Source: Folioceros fuciformis (taxonomy: Eukaryota > Anthocerotophyta > Anthocerotopsida > Anthocerotales). Taken from it: a stretch of DNA of 64,000 nt. This document shows, piece after piece, positions 29,749 to 40,823 of this stretch (the stretch's first letter is position 1; every line of letters starts with the position of its first letter). Position numbers and translations under genes: made by a program. The DNA is taken from positions 125,031 through 189,030 of the forward strand of contig JBNGIO010005800.1 in the NCBI GenBank assembly GCA_049999805.1, in the 5' to 3' direction. Below the pieces are notes generated by a model. The model did no database searches and was not told the DNA's origin. It saw only the letters and a program-made list of their open reading frames with translations.

Positions 29749-31606
29749 ATGGCCATGGGTCGCTCTGTATTTTGGGTGTTGGGTTGGCTCCTGCTTGCGT
29801 CCTTGGCCACCGGCGAGCGTCAGGAGCTTCGGCTGGGAGAGCCGGAGGAGTTGTTCCGCACTGATGGAGGTCGGGTGGAGCAATGGCAACCCGATAACCG
29901 GGCTCTGAGAAATGCTAACGTTGCATCCGCCAGGGTCGTGCTCAAGCAACGTGGTCTGTTCCTGCCCAAGTATTCTGATTCTGCGGCCGTCGGGTATGTG
30001 GAAGAAGGTGAGAGCACAGCAGCTAGAAGGTGAATGTCAATGCTCAAGATCAGATCGTTCTTGAAGACTTGACGTCCAACTCAAAGGTTTGTCTCCTGTC
30101 GATCCCGCCTGAATGTGCAGGTGAGGGCATTGTGGGCGTTCTGAGCGGCTACGCTGAAAGCTCCAGAATCCGTAGGGTAAGGCGCGGCGATGTCGTTGCC
30201 CTACCTCGGGGAGTAGCTTCATGGTGATACAACAGCGGCAGGGAGGAGCTCCGCATCAGCGGCTTCGCCGACACATCTGCATCAGAGAACGGGGAGTACA
30301 ATGTGAGCTCTTGAGCACTGCGTATCCTTGTGGAGATGGGCTCGCAAATTTGATAAGTGGGTGGGAGGGAGTGGAGTTGTGGATCTCAAATAGTGTGTGC
30401 TGGATGCGGAGGCGTTCTATCTGGCCGGCGGAGGCCGAGGTGAAGGCAAGAGGAAGCTGAGGCGGAGGAAAGACGGCGAGCGCGAACGTGAACGTGAACG
30501 GGAGGAACGCGAGCGACGTGAAGAGGAACGGGAACGTCAGCGTCAGCGGGAACGGCGACGTGAAGATCGCAGGCGCCGAGGTCGCGGAAGGGAGCAGGAG
30601 GAGCATGGATCCCTTCTCCACGGTTTCAAGAGGGAGTTTTTGGCTGAGGCTTGGGATTTGGACGAGGGCAGAGTGGACGAGCTGCTGGACAGTCAGAGGG
30701 GCTCGGCTATCGTCTTGGTTGATCGTGAAATCAGCCTTCCCGAGTTTGAGCGGGAGCAGGAGTTCAACAGGGAGGAGGGTCGCAGCATCTCCCGATCCGC
30801 CGAGAGGGCCGATGCTCATCTCCGCGAGTACCTGGCCAACGGAGAGTTCGTGTTCAACGTTCGCGAAGGATCTGCTGATGTGCGTGTCCGCGATGCTGGT
30901 TTCTACAACTGCGTTAACAGGTTCAAGCTGCCCATCCTCGAGGCTGTCGACTTGGGTCTCACTTATGGCCGTCTGGAGAACGTATGGCACCCTTCGTTTG
31001 ACGGCTTGTCTGCAAAATTTACAGCTTCTTGTGATTTCTCACAGATCCGGGTTGTGGGTTCTACTTTCTGCAGAATGCAATCCTGGCTCCCCAGTGGTCG
31101 CCCACGGGACATGAGGTGGTGCACATCTTGAGGGGCAATGGGAACTTGCAGGTAGTGGGGAACAATGGAGAGCAGCTTGTGGACAGGAAAGTGCGGGAAG
31201 GCGAAGCGTACGTGATTCCCCGTTTCCATGCACACGGCATTCAGGCTGGCAACGAGGGCTTGGAGTGGATCAGCTTCTACACCACCGACCAGTGAGTGTA
31301 GAAGCTATTGCTCTTTTTTGCAGTGCAGTGCTGTGCTGTGTTGTGCTGGTGGTTTTGTCTGCTACCTGATGTCGCTCAGAGCCGTCTTGTTCACTTGCTG
31401 GATATGGGATGTGCAGGCCCCTTGTGGAAGCTCTTGATGGCAGGACCTCCGTGCTGAGGAAACTTCAGGAGGAAGTGGCAGCGGCAGCCTTCAACATCGA
31501 TGTTGCGCAGGTGCGTGAAGCAAGAGAGACTCGGAGGGCGGAGGAGCCGCTTCTGCTGCCAGCTGGAGAGCGCCAGAGGAAGCATTCCTTCCTCGCTACC
31601 TTCTGA
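29749..31606 (+). pseudogene. 11S-type (legumin-like) bicupin storage globulin A, one nonsense codon
   Basis: 11S globulins are secretory bicupin storage proteins. Five exons: 29749-30007, 30121-30302, 30412-30981, 31074-31291 and 31417-31606. Phases match, giving 473 codons including the stop. Exon 1 has a signal peptide (VFWVLGWLLLASLATG) and cupin 1 starts at ARVVLKQRGLFLPKY. Cupin 2 includes APQWSPTGHEVVHILRG and the family tail AGRTSVLRKL. Exon 2 carries an in-frame TGA at 30225-30227 where the intact paralogue has the second Trp of SWWYN. The intron 2 acceptor (GATGCGGAG) has lost its pyrimidine tract, while both paralogues keep CTGCAG. A charged RE/RD-rich tract of about 45 residues is inserted at the start of exon 3. 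A GTAAGG at 30177 could give a shorter in-frame exon 2 that skips the TGA, at the cost of part of cupin 1. Confidence 0.85.
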
Positions 31607-32817
31607 GGACCTGCAGAAACGGTTCTAATTAAGCTTGTCCAACCAAGTGTAAGGTGGACAACAGTGCTCCACAAGCTTTGTAGTAGAAACCGCCAAGCAA
31701 GTCCTAAGAGTGTGCGAGGGGTAGGACAGTTTTGTTGTGCTAGCCAGCAACCGGCAACGGGGGAGTGAGTGTTCCGATGTTGCGCTTAAGAGGATGTTAG
31801 CCGTTCTATGTTAATAGACAGCTAGCTTTTGAGGAAAGCACCAGAACAGAGTTTGCGTTTAGCACCGCCCCATGGTGATCATCTTTTGTGCCCCTTAATG
31901 TGCCGATCGATCGAGTAGGCAAACTTCTTGCTCTCTTCTGTGTCCACTCTTATCGATCGACAGGCATACCCTTTTCTCTCATTTAGTAGGCCAATTTGTG
32001 CCTCTCGAATGATTTTTCAGGGTTGTAATCAGTAGTCGGACAGTTTTTCTGTAGTCCTGCGCTTTGCTGCAAACGAAACCATCAGATGATACAGGTTTGA
32101 GACAGCCTAGAGTTGCCTCACAAAACTTGCGTGTGAGAGCCTAGAGCTGCCTCATACAAAACTTCAGGGAACTGAGGGCCTCTCGTTAATGACAAGTTGT
32201 TTATAATCATGTAAGCCATGACAAAGCAAGCATCCAGCTGGTCCCAGATGAGAGTGAGTCAGGTACGTGAAAATGACTGTTTGTGAAGATGTGCGGGGCT
32301 TTCGATGACCTTTGGAGACTGATCGCGGTGGCAGCCGGTTAGTCCTGCTTCTCAATTCAAACTTTTGGAGATCCACTGCACAGTACAGCAGAGTACAGTT
32401 GCTCTTCAGATTCTCAGTTCACACAGGGCGAGAACGTAGCTGTAAGCGTGTCCTGGCACCACAACAGATGCCTACGACGTGTCGTCTTGTTTGTGGAGTG
32501 ATGGGAAGGGGAGAATGCTGCAGAAGCCCACAAACTTCCATCAGGACAAGTGCATCCACGAGCTCGCCAGGGTTGCCTGTGTCGAATATTCGACAACGAG
32601 TACTTCTGGAGTGGCCTCTTAGCTAGCTTGCGTCTCTCGTAACTCGGACAGAGGTGGAAAACTGCCAGTGTTACTGCATGTTGAGTGCATTTTCCATATC
32701 CTCCCCTGCCCTCCACTTCTACAAATGCTGCTCGCCTCGTCCGGCTCTTTCATCTAGCTAGCATCTCAGCTTGTTCCCTCTGGTACCCACATCGTCCATC
32801 TAGGAGCTGTGGTCACC
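31607..32817. other. Intergenic between cupin genes A and B
   Basis: No gene or repeat was recognised. It holds the 3' flank of A and the promoter of B. Confidence 0.45.
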
Positions 32818-34532
32818 ATGGGTGGCTCTTTGGCTTTGGTCTTGAGCCTCCTGCTTGTGGCAAGCTTTGGAAGGGCCCACCATGAAGAGCTCCGACTCGA
32901 TGAGCCCCACCGGACCCTGACGACCGATGGAGGGCAGATTGAAGAATGGGACGTTCGGGTTCTGAGAGATGCCAATGTCGCAGAAGCCAGGATCACTCTC
33001 AGGCCGCGTGGCCTGCTACTGCCACAGTAATCTGATTCCGCTTCCGTAGGGTATGTGGAGCAAGGTGAGTATGACATGACAAGGTTTCTAGATAGACCTT
33101 GTCAAAATCCGAGGTAGGATCATTGGATCGGGCCGCATCTGCATTGCACAGCAGCAGCAGCAGGACGTTCGTTAACGTCTAATAGATGCTCCTTAAAACG
33201 CAGGAGAGGGCATTGTGGGTCTTTTGAGCGGCTACTCCTTGGGCGAATCGTCTGCAGTCCGCCGTGTGAGGCGTGGCGATTTTGTTGTATTTCCCCGAGG
33301 AGTTGCAGGATGGTGGTATAGCAGTGGCAACGAAGAGCTCCGCACTCTGTGGATGTCCGACACATCTGCTTCACACGACGGTGATTACCATGTAAGTGTT
33401 TCCAGATGTACCAGTAAAGTTGCACAGCAATTGAGCAATTCTCACGACTCCAAGACGGGCTGCTGCAGTCGTTCGCTCTCATCGGCGGAGAAATCCGGAA
33501 AAGCAGGGGGGAACGTCGCCGGGAACGGGAATACGAGCGTGAGGAACGGGGACAGGGGGAATTCAGAGGAGCTCTCCACGGCTTCAGGAGGGAATCCCTG
33601 GCTGATGCCTGGGCCCTGGACGAGAGCCAAGTGGACGAGCTGCTGGACAGTCAGAGGGACGCTGGAATTGTGCTGGTTGAGCGTGAGATCAGCCTTCCGG
33701 AACAGACCAACAGGGAAGAAGGCCGCAGCTTCTCTCAATCCACCGAGCGGACCGACCCCGACCTCCGAGAATACCTCGCGAATGGGGATTTCGTTTACAA
33801 CGTTAGAGAGGGATCTGCCGATGTGCGCGTTTTGGATACAGGATTCTACAACAGTGTGAACAGGTTCAAGTTGCCCATCCTCAAGGCTGTGGATCTGGGT
33901 CTCACATACGGCCGTCTTGAGAGCGTACATGCTCACAACCACCGGTCGCCTTCAATTCTTATTGACCCGCATGATCGGCAGTTCTCTGATTAAATGATCC
34001 CTCGTCTGTTGCTGGATGTATGCAGAAAGCCATCTTGGCTCCCCAGTGGTCACCCACCGGACACGAAGTCGTCCACATCCTGAGGGGCAGCGCTAATCTG
34101 CAGATCGTTAGCAACAACGGGGAGCAGCTTCCGAATAGTGAAGTGAGGGAGGGCGACGCCTACGTGGTTCCCCGTTACTATGCCCACGGCGTCCAGGCCG
34201 GCGACGAAGGCCTGGAATGGATCAGCTTCTACACCACCGACCAGTGAGTATCCTAACGAATCGTTTCCAGGTCTCTTCTGCATTTGAAAATGCATTCCAC
34301 TGACCAGTACTTGCATTTGCATTCTAGACCTCTTGTTGAGGCTCTTGCAGGCAGAACATCCGTGCTGAGGCAGCTCCCAGAGGACGTGGCCGCTGCAGCT
34401 TTCAACATTGATATCGAGCAGCTCCGAGAAGCTAGAGAAACCCGAAGGGAGCGTGAAGCTCTATTGCTGCCAGCTGCAGGCCGCCACCGCCACAAGAAGC
34501 CTTCTTTCGTCAGCAGGTTCCTCAAGTTGTAA
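32818..34532 (+). pseudogene. 11S-type (legumin-like) bicupin storage globulin B, one nonsense codon
   Basis: Tandem paralogue of gene A with the same five-exon structure: 32818-33064, 33204-33391, 33469-33924, 34026-34243 and 34328-34532, 438 codons including the stop. All splice sites are GT-AG with matching phases. It has a signal peptide (LALVLSLLLVASFGRA). Cupin 1 contains VRRGDFVVFPRGVAGWWY, cupin 2 contains APQWSPTGHEVVHILRG, and the tail contains AGRTSVLRQLPEDV. A TAA at 33028-33030 in exon 1 replaces the Tyr of LPKYSDS found in A and C. Apart from this stop the gene looks functional, so decay is recent, or the stop is an assembly or polymorphic change. The charged insert of A is shorter here. 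Confidence 0.85.
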
Positions 34533-35706
34533 AAGGCTTCTTATGGGATGAGAGCAAAACGAGGCTGGAGTCCCTTAGGAAAAAAGATGCGCAGAGCAGA
34601 GCGAGAGCAAGCTGAAAACTGAAGCTGCACTGTAACCTGAAGTGTATTAAGATCTGAGAGAACCTTTGTTTCCGCTCTTTGGTCTTGGACCAGTTCTTCG
34701 TTGCTCTCTCTGGGATCTGAGAGACATCGTCCATGTCGCAGCAGCGAGGATCAATCTCAGGCCTCTCGATGCCGTTTTCTATGCTCTCTCATCAGTCGAA
34801 TGCTTTTCCTCCACAAGTAACTCAGCAAACAAGATGTAAGTTCATCCATCCTCTGATAGGTATGGGTGCAAATTGAGACACTGGCAGGAGACTCCCATCT
34901 TCTATCCGGTTGATAGGAAGAGTCTAAAATCGCTGCACTTTAGAAAACTTAAAGCAAATGACAGCAAACATGTTTCTTTTGGGATTTCTTTTTGGTCACA
35001 TTCCATGCTGGCCTCTCCGCTCTGTTGTCCAACAATGTCGCAATGTTGGCCTCCTTGTCCAGTCCATGGGACAATGCCACAATACACCACAATGCCAGCA
35101 TTCAATGCAAATGCTGGCCATGGAGCAATGGACACTGCCCACAATGCATTGCCACTGGCGACGGACAATGCCCACATTGCTGGCAACGGACATTGCCCAC
35201 AATGCGCTACAATGCCACATTGCAAGGACCGGGTTTCGATTTTAGCTCACAATTTCGGTTTGTTCTTCCTATGCTCGCATATTGTCCAAGATTTCTCACA
35301 AAGTTGATAGTTAATGTATGTAATGTTCTCTATTTCTTGTAGGATGTTGTCGATTTTTTTTTAATTTTCCATTATTCTTTTATTTGTGTTATTGTATTCT
35401 TCCCTTGGTCTTTGCAAGTTTTGTTAGCCTCAAAAGAAATAAAATCGTTTGTATGAATTCTGAAAAGGAAAGAAAAACACACTGTATACTTGCCTTAGAA
35501 CACTAGGTTTCACTTATAGCAAGCATGAAGCACTCACCAAAAATGCGAGATACTCTTATTTTTTCCACAATTACATGAGGAATAATAATTTTACCTCCAC
35601 AATCTTGCAATAGTAGTTCTTTTGTGATCTCTAGTCAACCCCAATGAATTATTGCTAGTTGGGCACTGGTGGAAAAAGCCTAATATTGTTAGAAGAAGGC
35701 AGACGT
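34533..35706. other. Intergenic with a degenerate CCACAATGC-rich tract
   Basis: About 35030-35225 is a degenerate array of CCACAATGC/ACAATGCCC-like words, seen on both strands as spurious open frames rich in Cys or His. The rest, from about 35230, is AT-rich with no gene recognised. Confidence 0.5.
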
Positions 35707-35771
35707 CATTAGAGAGGAGTTTGCGCATCATTAGAGAGGAGTTTGCGCGTCATTAGAGAGGAGTTTGCGTT
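35707..35771. repeat. 22-bp tandem repeat, three copies
   Basis: CATTAGAGAGGAGTTTGCGC-type units start at 35707, 35729 and 35751, directly followed by a second tandem array. Confidence 0.9.
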
Positions 35772-35955
35772 GCCAACTTGCCATCTTAGATTCATCTTTA
35801 GTTGGCAGCAGAAATGCATGGACAAATAGGAGATTGCTTTGCCAACTTACCATCTTAGATTCATCTTTAGTTGGCAGCAAAAATGTATGGACAAATAGAA
35901 GATTGCTTTGCCAACTTACCATCTTAGATTCATCTTTAGTTGGCTGTTGCATGGA
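35770..35955. repeat. 69-bp tandem repeat, 2.7 copies
   Basis: Units starting TTGCCAACTTACCATCTTAG occur at 35770, 35839 and 35908; the last is incomplete. On the minus strand the unit stays open (PTKDESKMVSWQSNLLFVH repeated), a consequence of its multiple-of-three length. Confidence 0.9.
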
Positions 35956-36378
35956 CAAAGGAACCAAGCAAGCACTATTCACACAGGCTAAGGCACTCTC
36001 ACTTAATGGTTTGGATGTCTCTGATTTTGAAGAAGTAGGTATTTTCTATTATTGAAAAAGAGATGGAAAGTCCTATCTACTACAAAGATTGGAGGAACAA
36101 CCCATTAGGGACAAAGGCTAAAAGGGGTACTAGTTCCTTCAAATATCATTCTCAAAAACTACCTAACTCCAAAATGTCATGATGTAGAATAACCAAAGCC
36201 TACCTACCACCGATGCTCAAGAAACTCCTTGACCTGCACTTGTTGCTATTTTAGAAATCGCATTGGTTAATGCTCGTTGTAAAGCAATGAATATGCCTTG
36301 TCGAAAGAAGGCCACCACAATGGAAAGAGGGAGAACAACATTCCTATTACTTTGATAAACCTTGGTGTACTCCTTGAT

Positions 36379-36487
36379 AAACCTTGAAAAATCTTTGCCC
36401 ATAGCCATATGAGTCTCAAAAGCAAAGGGATGAAACCTTGAAAAGTCTTCGCCCATAACCATATGAGTCTCAAAAGCAGAGGGATGA
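36379..36487. repeat. 54-bp tandem duplication
   Basis: Two copies of a unit starting AAACCTTGAAAAATCTTTGC, at 36379 and 36433, in an AT-rich stretch without a recognised gene. Confidence 0.85.
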
Positions 36488-36735
36488 AAGTATGCTCGTC
36501 TTGCACGAGAGAATACTTATGGACTTTGGCACTTACATAACCCTCCGCCACCCAACAAGGGGAATTGATGATGATGTGCTCACACTATAACAACCACATC
36601 AGGAACACAAACTTCTTTCTCCCTAGTGAAAAAAGCTCAGCTTTAAGTGAAATCCATGCTAAGTACATGGATGCTCCTTATACAAAAGAAACCTATACTC
36701 TCCAAACTAATATGGGTGGCAATGCGGTGCTTCCA

Positions 36736-36860
36736 CCACTATATATTTCCAAAAATTACAAGGCATAGAACTCATACAGGTACCGGCTCTCCCGCCACTA
36801 TACAATTCCAAAAATTACAAGGTATGAACTCATATAGGTACCTGTAGAATGGCTCTCCCG
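36736..36860. repeat. About 60-bp tandem duplication
   Basis: Two copies of a unit starting CCACTATA and containing TTCCAAAAATTACAAGG, at 36736 and 36795, just upstream of a cupin gene relic. Confidence 0.8.
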
Positions 36861-36979
36861 CTACAAATGGTGAGGAAAACCAGAGAGGAAAAGCAGAGCG
36901 TGAGGTGATAACAATGGAGCAGCCGTGGAATAACAATCGAGCAGGTCCGAGAGTCTGAGGATACTCGAATGTCCCTAGA

Positions 36980-37066
36980 AAGCAGCTTGAGGCTGTGTTG
37001 CTGCCTGCTGCACACCGGCACCGCCAGAGGAAGGCTTTTTTCGTCAGCTGGTTCTCAATTTTTAAA
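36980..37066 (+). pseudogene. 11S cupin gene relic (3' end)
   Basis: Codons read KQLEAVLLPAAHRHRQRK followed by FFVSWFSIFK, closely matching the C-terminus of gene B (LLLPAAGRHRHKKPSFVSRF). No other exon is visible, so this is the 3' stub of a further tandem copy. Confidence 0.75.
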
Positions 37067-38097
37067 GGGTATGGGGAAAGAGGATAACGAGCCTGACTCC
37101 CGTAGAGCAAGCCGGATAAAGAAGGGTATGGAGAAAGAGACAACGAGCCTCAGTCCCGTAGAGGAGAACGCATACAGAAGTCAGAGAACGATTGGCTTTT
37201 ACGTTATAGCATTGACACAGATTTTCTCCAGTGATTTCAACTGACAGACAGCCTCGATGCCTTCCAGCCACAGTTCCCAAAGTTGGAGGAAGCAAAACAA
37301 GTGACTGAAAAAAGACTTGGTCACTTTATCCTTGGTCCTGTGATCCTAGTTTCGCAGTCTGTGAGTGCAGCTGCGAGCCCTGCGTGTAAGGAACCATTTC
37401 TTCCGCATGCCTTCAGAAGGCCAGCAAACGTACAATGATCGGATCCGAGCGCGGTGGAAGTAAGAAAAAGAAACTGAACGGTTCGGATGTCTCCAATTTT
37501 GAAGATGTCATGCTGTGGAGTGCACTGAAAGTATGCAGTCATTCGGGTGGCTCTCTTGGTCTGTGCAATGTTGGGAGCGGCAACTTTATCTGCCCGTTTT
37601 CGGCTTGCTGTACGTATACACCAAGAGCAAGAGTGCTTGATTGGGACATTGCAGGAGATGAACAAGTTTTAGGATTGCGCATTATTCCGTCTTTGGAAAC
37701 AACTAGCGGGCAAGGAATCTGGAAAGCCAAGACGTGCAAGTACGGAAACGCTTCTTCCCAGAGCTTTTAAATCTGCCCCATGGATCCTCAGCCAAGCGTC
37801 ACAAGTCTCTCTCTGTTCCCGCGCAGTGCATCCACTTCAGGGGGCCTGTCACAGCCGGGGCAAGAGCTCTGTCGGAGGCGCATGCGTGTGGAATTTCGTT
37901 CACATTCTGTAACATCTATTCAGGCGCAGTGCATGACATTACAAGAGGGTGCTGGGGCAAGGGCCCTGACGGAGGCGCAAGCCCGTAGAATTCTGTTCAC
38001 ATTCTGGAGCATCGTTTTCATTTCTCCGCCGCAGCAGATCACTGGATTTGCAGCTGCACGGACGTTGTGAGCAAATACACCAGCGCATCTTCCACAT
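37067..38097. other. Intergenic with a 100-bp tandem duplication
   Basis: 37823-38013 contains two diverged copies of a unit of about 95-100 bp starting GCGCAGTGCAT and ending near GTTCACATTCTG. An open frame at 37435-37770 encodes LNGSDVSNFEDV, similar to LNGLDVSDFEEV encoded at about 35998-36033, so a short sequence is shared between these places. No known gene was recognised. Confidence 0.4.
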
Positions 38098-38451
38098 ATG
38101 GCCCCGCCTACGTCAGATGTAGATGAACAGGGCTTCGAGGAGACGAGGAAACAAATCTTCAAGATCTTGCGGGACATTAGAATGGAGGAGCTGGAAGATA
38201 AGATAGCCATGGTGCAGCAGAAAATAAAAAAATTGCAAGAGGTGAAGAACAAGCTACGAGAGAGCCTAGATGAGGTGGTGGAAGAAATAAGGGAGAAAGA
38301 AGGCGATCAGAAACGGCTCATTGCCGAGAAGGATAGTCTCGATGCGAAGACATTTTGTCTCGTTGAGTATCAGGAGCTTTTCAAAAGGAGGATGGCCGAT
38401 TTGCAGAGCCTAGAACGATGCAACTTAGGTCAATTCAAACACCATTGGTAA
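38098..38451 (+). CDS. Small coiled-coil protein or first exon, unrecognised
   Basis: 117-codon open frame. Residues about 20-90 are strongly heptad-like and charged (IRMEELEDKIAMVQQKIKKL, then LDEVVEEIREKEGDQKRL), predicting a coiled coil. The frame ends at a TAA that overlaps a good donor (CATTG|GTAAAC), so this may be the first coding exon of a longer gene. Possible further exons lie at 38884-39240, where short open pieces such as VAFENQSTDLQSHYW, EVESARRLAERHKQ and AEATTDMKFYAEHVNYK sit between AG and GT sites. I do not recognise the family; a structural or kinetochore-type coiled-coil protein is possible but unproven. Confidence 0.45.
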   Translation: MAPPTSDVDEQGFEETRKQIFKILRDIRMEELEDKIAMVQQKIKKLQEVKNKLRESLDEVVEEIREKEGDQKRLIAEKDSLDAKTFCLVEYQELFKRRMADLQSLERCNLGQFKHHW

Positions 38452-39912
38452 ACGCTACATTGTTTTTATTTCTTCGTAGACGAGTGAGGTGGTTACTCTC
38501 ATTAGAAAAGGTTGAATATTATAAGCTTTCCACTAAACGATGGAGATCAGCTTTTTGAGCTCTCGGTACACCGGAGGGAGAGCCTTCGTTTTCTTCGCCT
38601 CCTTTTCAATTTCTTGGAATGTACTCAAATTTGAACCTCAGGTTGACGGAACATCTCCATCTGAGATGTTTCATTCTGCATCTACATCTGAGATGTTTCA
38701 TCAGCTTTGAGAGTTTCACGAATCCTTAGCCCGTTTTGTAATTGGATTCAGTTACGTATTTGAGTTTTATCAAATTTTTACTCATTCTATGTTACAAGTT
38801 TGTGGGGATTTCATTCCACCCCATCCTTTTATCTCCGCAACCAAGGAACGAAGATAGAAGCTCCTTGCCATATCTAACTCGCCATGGTAAGCGTTGAAGG
38901 TGCGTGGGACGACATTCATGCAGATGCACAAGTATCATTGCTCGTTGTTAAGGTCGCATTTGAGAATCAGAGCACAGACTTGCAGAGCCACTACTGGTAA
39001 TTATGGAATCCAAGGAGACAAGATTGAGGAATGGGAGGGGATGGCACAAAACCATGACAACATGGCTGCAGAGGTGGAATCTGCCCGCAGACTCGCAGAA
39101 AGACATAAGCAAAGAAGGTATCCTGAAGGTATGGTCCCAGGCAGAAGCAACCACAGACATGAAATTTTATGCAGAGCATGTAAATTACAAGTGAGTCTAC
39201 GAGTAGCAGCAATATCTGGCTATGCGCCTCCCTTCTAAACGAGTAAGGGAACTTGCGCAGTTCGGACGAAGATCTTCCAAACTATTTGGCATAAGAGGTA
39301 GGGGCCATATGCCTAGACAGGAAAGGATAGGCAAACCAAGTCTCATGTGTTGTGTAGCGTGGTGTGCAGCACGCTCAGGCCACTTCGTGGCAGTATGAGA
39401 TGCGACACACTACAGATTTTCCACCATCTTTACTGGGACGGAAAACAAAGCGTCTGCTTTCGTGGCGTTTAATAGTTCTGCCCCCGACAACAAGTCCAGA
39501 AGTGGAACATAGTGTTTCCTCATTTTGTAAAACTCCTGGCCGGCATGCCTTCTTACTACTTACCTCTGATGCTTACGTCCTCGCCTGCGCCCACATCTGA
39601 GCACCGGTGCATGTATTTGACGAAAACACACATCCTGCTGCAATTTCATTGCCTAGTTTCACTGATTGGTCAAAACGCATGACGCCCCTACCCATGTTGC
39701 TCACTTCCGACAACCACCTTACTGAGTGTACCAACTGATTCGGGCAGTACATGAAAGGGAATGGCTTGGCCCCATCATTTAGGCTGCATGATGACCTCGG
39801 ACGTCGGAATGACAACCATGAGAGAAAAACTCTGCAGCTTCCCTAGTTTTGCAACCACTTCTCCCTTCATCCGGAGTGTCACACAGCGAAGAGAGCACCC
39901 AGAATCGTTTCC
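38452..39912. other. Intergenic or candidate downstream exons
   Basis: 38884-39240 holds short open pieces that could be exons of the upstream coiled-coil gene. The remainder to 39912 holds nothing I can support. Confidence 0.35.
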
Positions 39913-40439
39913 TCAGCCTTCTCTCCACTGATACATACAGTTGTTATTGCAACACTTGAAGAAGGTGGTCATAGGCTCATCGGCAGATCTAATCTGAATC
40001 TGCATGAAGTAGGCATGTCCCTCGCCACACTTTGGACATGTGACTGCACACAAAACAAGCCTCCTTACAAGTTAGTATGAAGAATTCCAAGCTGCAGCAC
40101 AGGATTTCTAGACACACGCGTAAACATAGGCTTGCCTTCAGTTCGATCCACGTTCTTCCAAGCATCATCTCCACCGAGGACATCGTCCACCTCCTTTTGA
40201 GACAGAGACAACTTCCTACTTATCTGCACACGTAAGCAACAGCCACCCAACAACTGCTGGCGTTTAGAGGTTCTTCCACAACAGGTGACACTGCTTAAGA
40301 CAACAAGGCTTTAGGATGTCGGCACCTTGCGGTCGATGCGGTAGACGTAGGGGCAAGTTGGGCAGTAGAATTGCAGCTGCCCGCTTTTCGAAGAATGCTC
40401 CAGCTGGAGCAAATTCGCACAGGTTGGGCAGAACTCCAT
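39913..40439 (-). CDS. RPC11: RNA polymerase III subunit RPC11/C11 (POLR3K homologue), 3 exons
   Basis: C11 is the TFIIS-like small subunit of nuclear RNA polymerase III, needed for transcript cleavage, termination and re-initiation. Exons on the minus strand: 40326-40439, 40136-40223 and 39913-40043. The 333-nt CDS gives 110 aa; the human protein has 108. The N-terminal zinc ribbon has MEFCPTCANLL and FYCPTCPYVY. The linker has KEVDDVLGGDDAWKNVDRTE. The C-terminal TFIIS-type zinc ribbon has CPKCGEGHAYFMQIQIRSAD, then EPMTTFFKCC and CMYQWREG; the RSADEPMT acidic hairpin is the catalytic signature. Intron 1 is GT-AG. Intron 2 appears to be GC-AG (GAAG|GCAAGC), the only donor that restores the family sequence. 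It is divergent from PPR gene 4. Confidence 0.94.
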
Positions 40440-40823
40440 GAGAACAGTACCAGACGGACCGCTGATCGGAATAAGAAGTCTGGATGACAGCAGTAAATTC
40501 GACCTAGAGCTCTACTCAATCAGGGTTAGTTTGATGGAGGGCTGATGATGAGGAGGACCGGTGCTGTGGGGAGGAGGATGGCGAGGACTGCCTGTCAATA
40601 TTTCCATCACACTCGGGCCAGCTCTTCCTGGGCACAAGTGGCAGAATCGTGGACAGCACTTCCCGGTAGTCCACCGTTCCATTCGTTTTCTAAGCGTGAC
40701 TATGTTAGAAGGTATAAGTGACTGTTGTTGGCATTTCGGATACGGCATGTTAGGTTTGCCCTTGGTTGTGGCCGTTGACAAATCTTGTTGTCGTCACGCA
40801 GGGTGGCAAGGAAAGATGGATGG
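40440..40823. other. Spacer between divergent RPC11 and PPR gene 4
   Basis: Likely holds both promoters. A CAG at 40799-40801 could be a splice acceptor for an upstream exon of the PPR gene, but no convincing upstream exon was found. Confidence 0.35.

Noticed and set aside
30225-33030. Rescue of the cupin nonsense codons by U-to-C RNA editing
   Set aside because: These are nuclear genes, and TGA to CGA or TAA to CAA would not restore the conserved Trp and Tyr.
35707-35955. CRISPR-like array
   Set aside because: Units are contiguous direct tandem repeats without unique spacers, in a plant nuclear context.
40560-40800. Upstream exon for PPR gene 4
   Set aside because: A CAG acceptor exists at 40799-40801 but no upstream exon with ATG and compatible phase could be supported.
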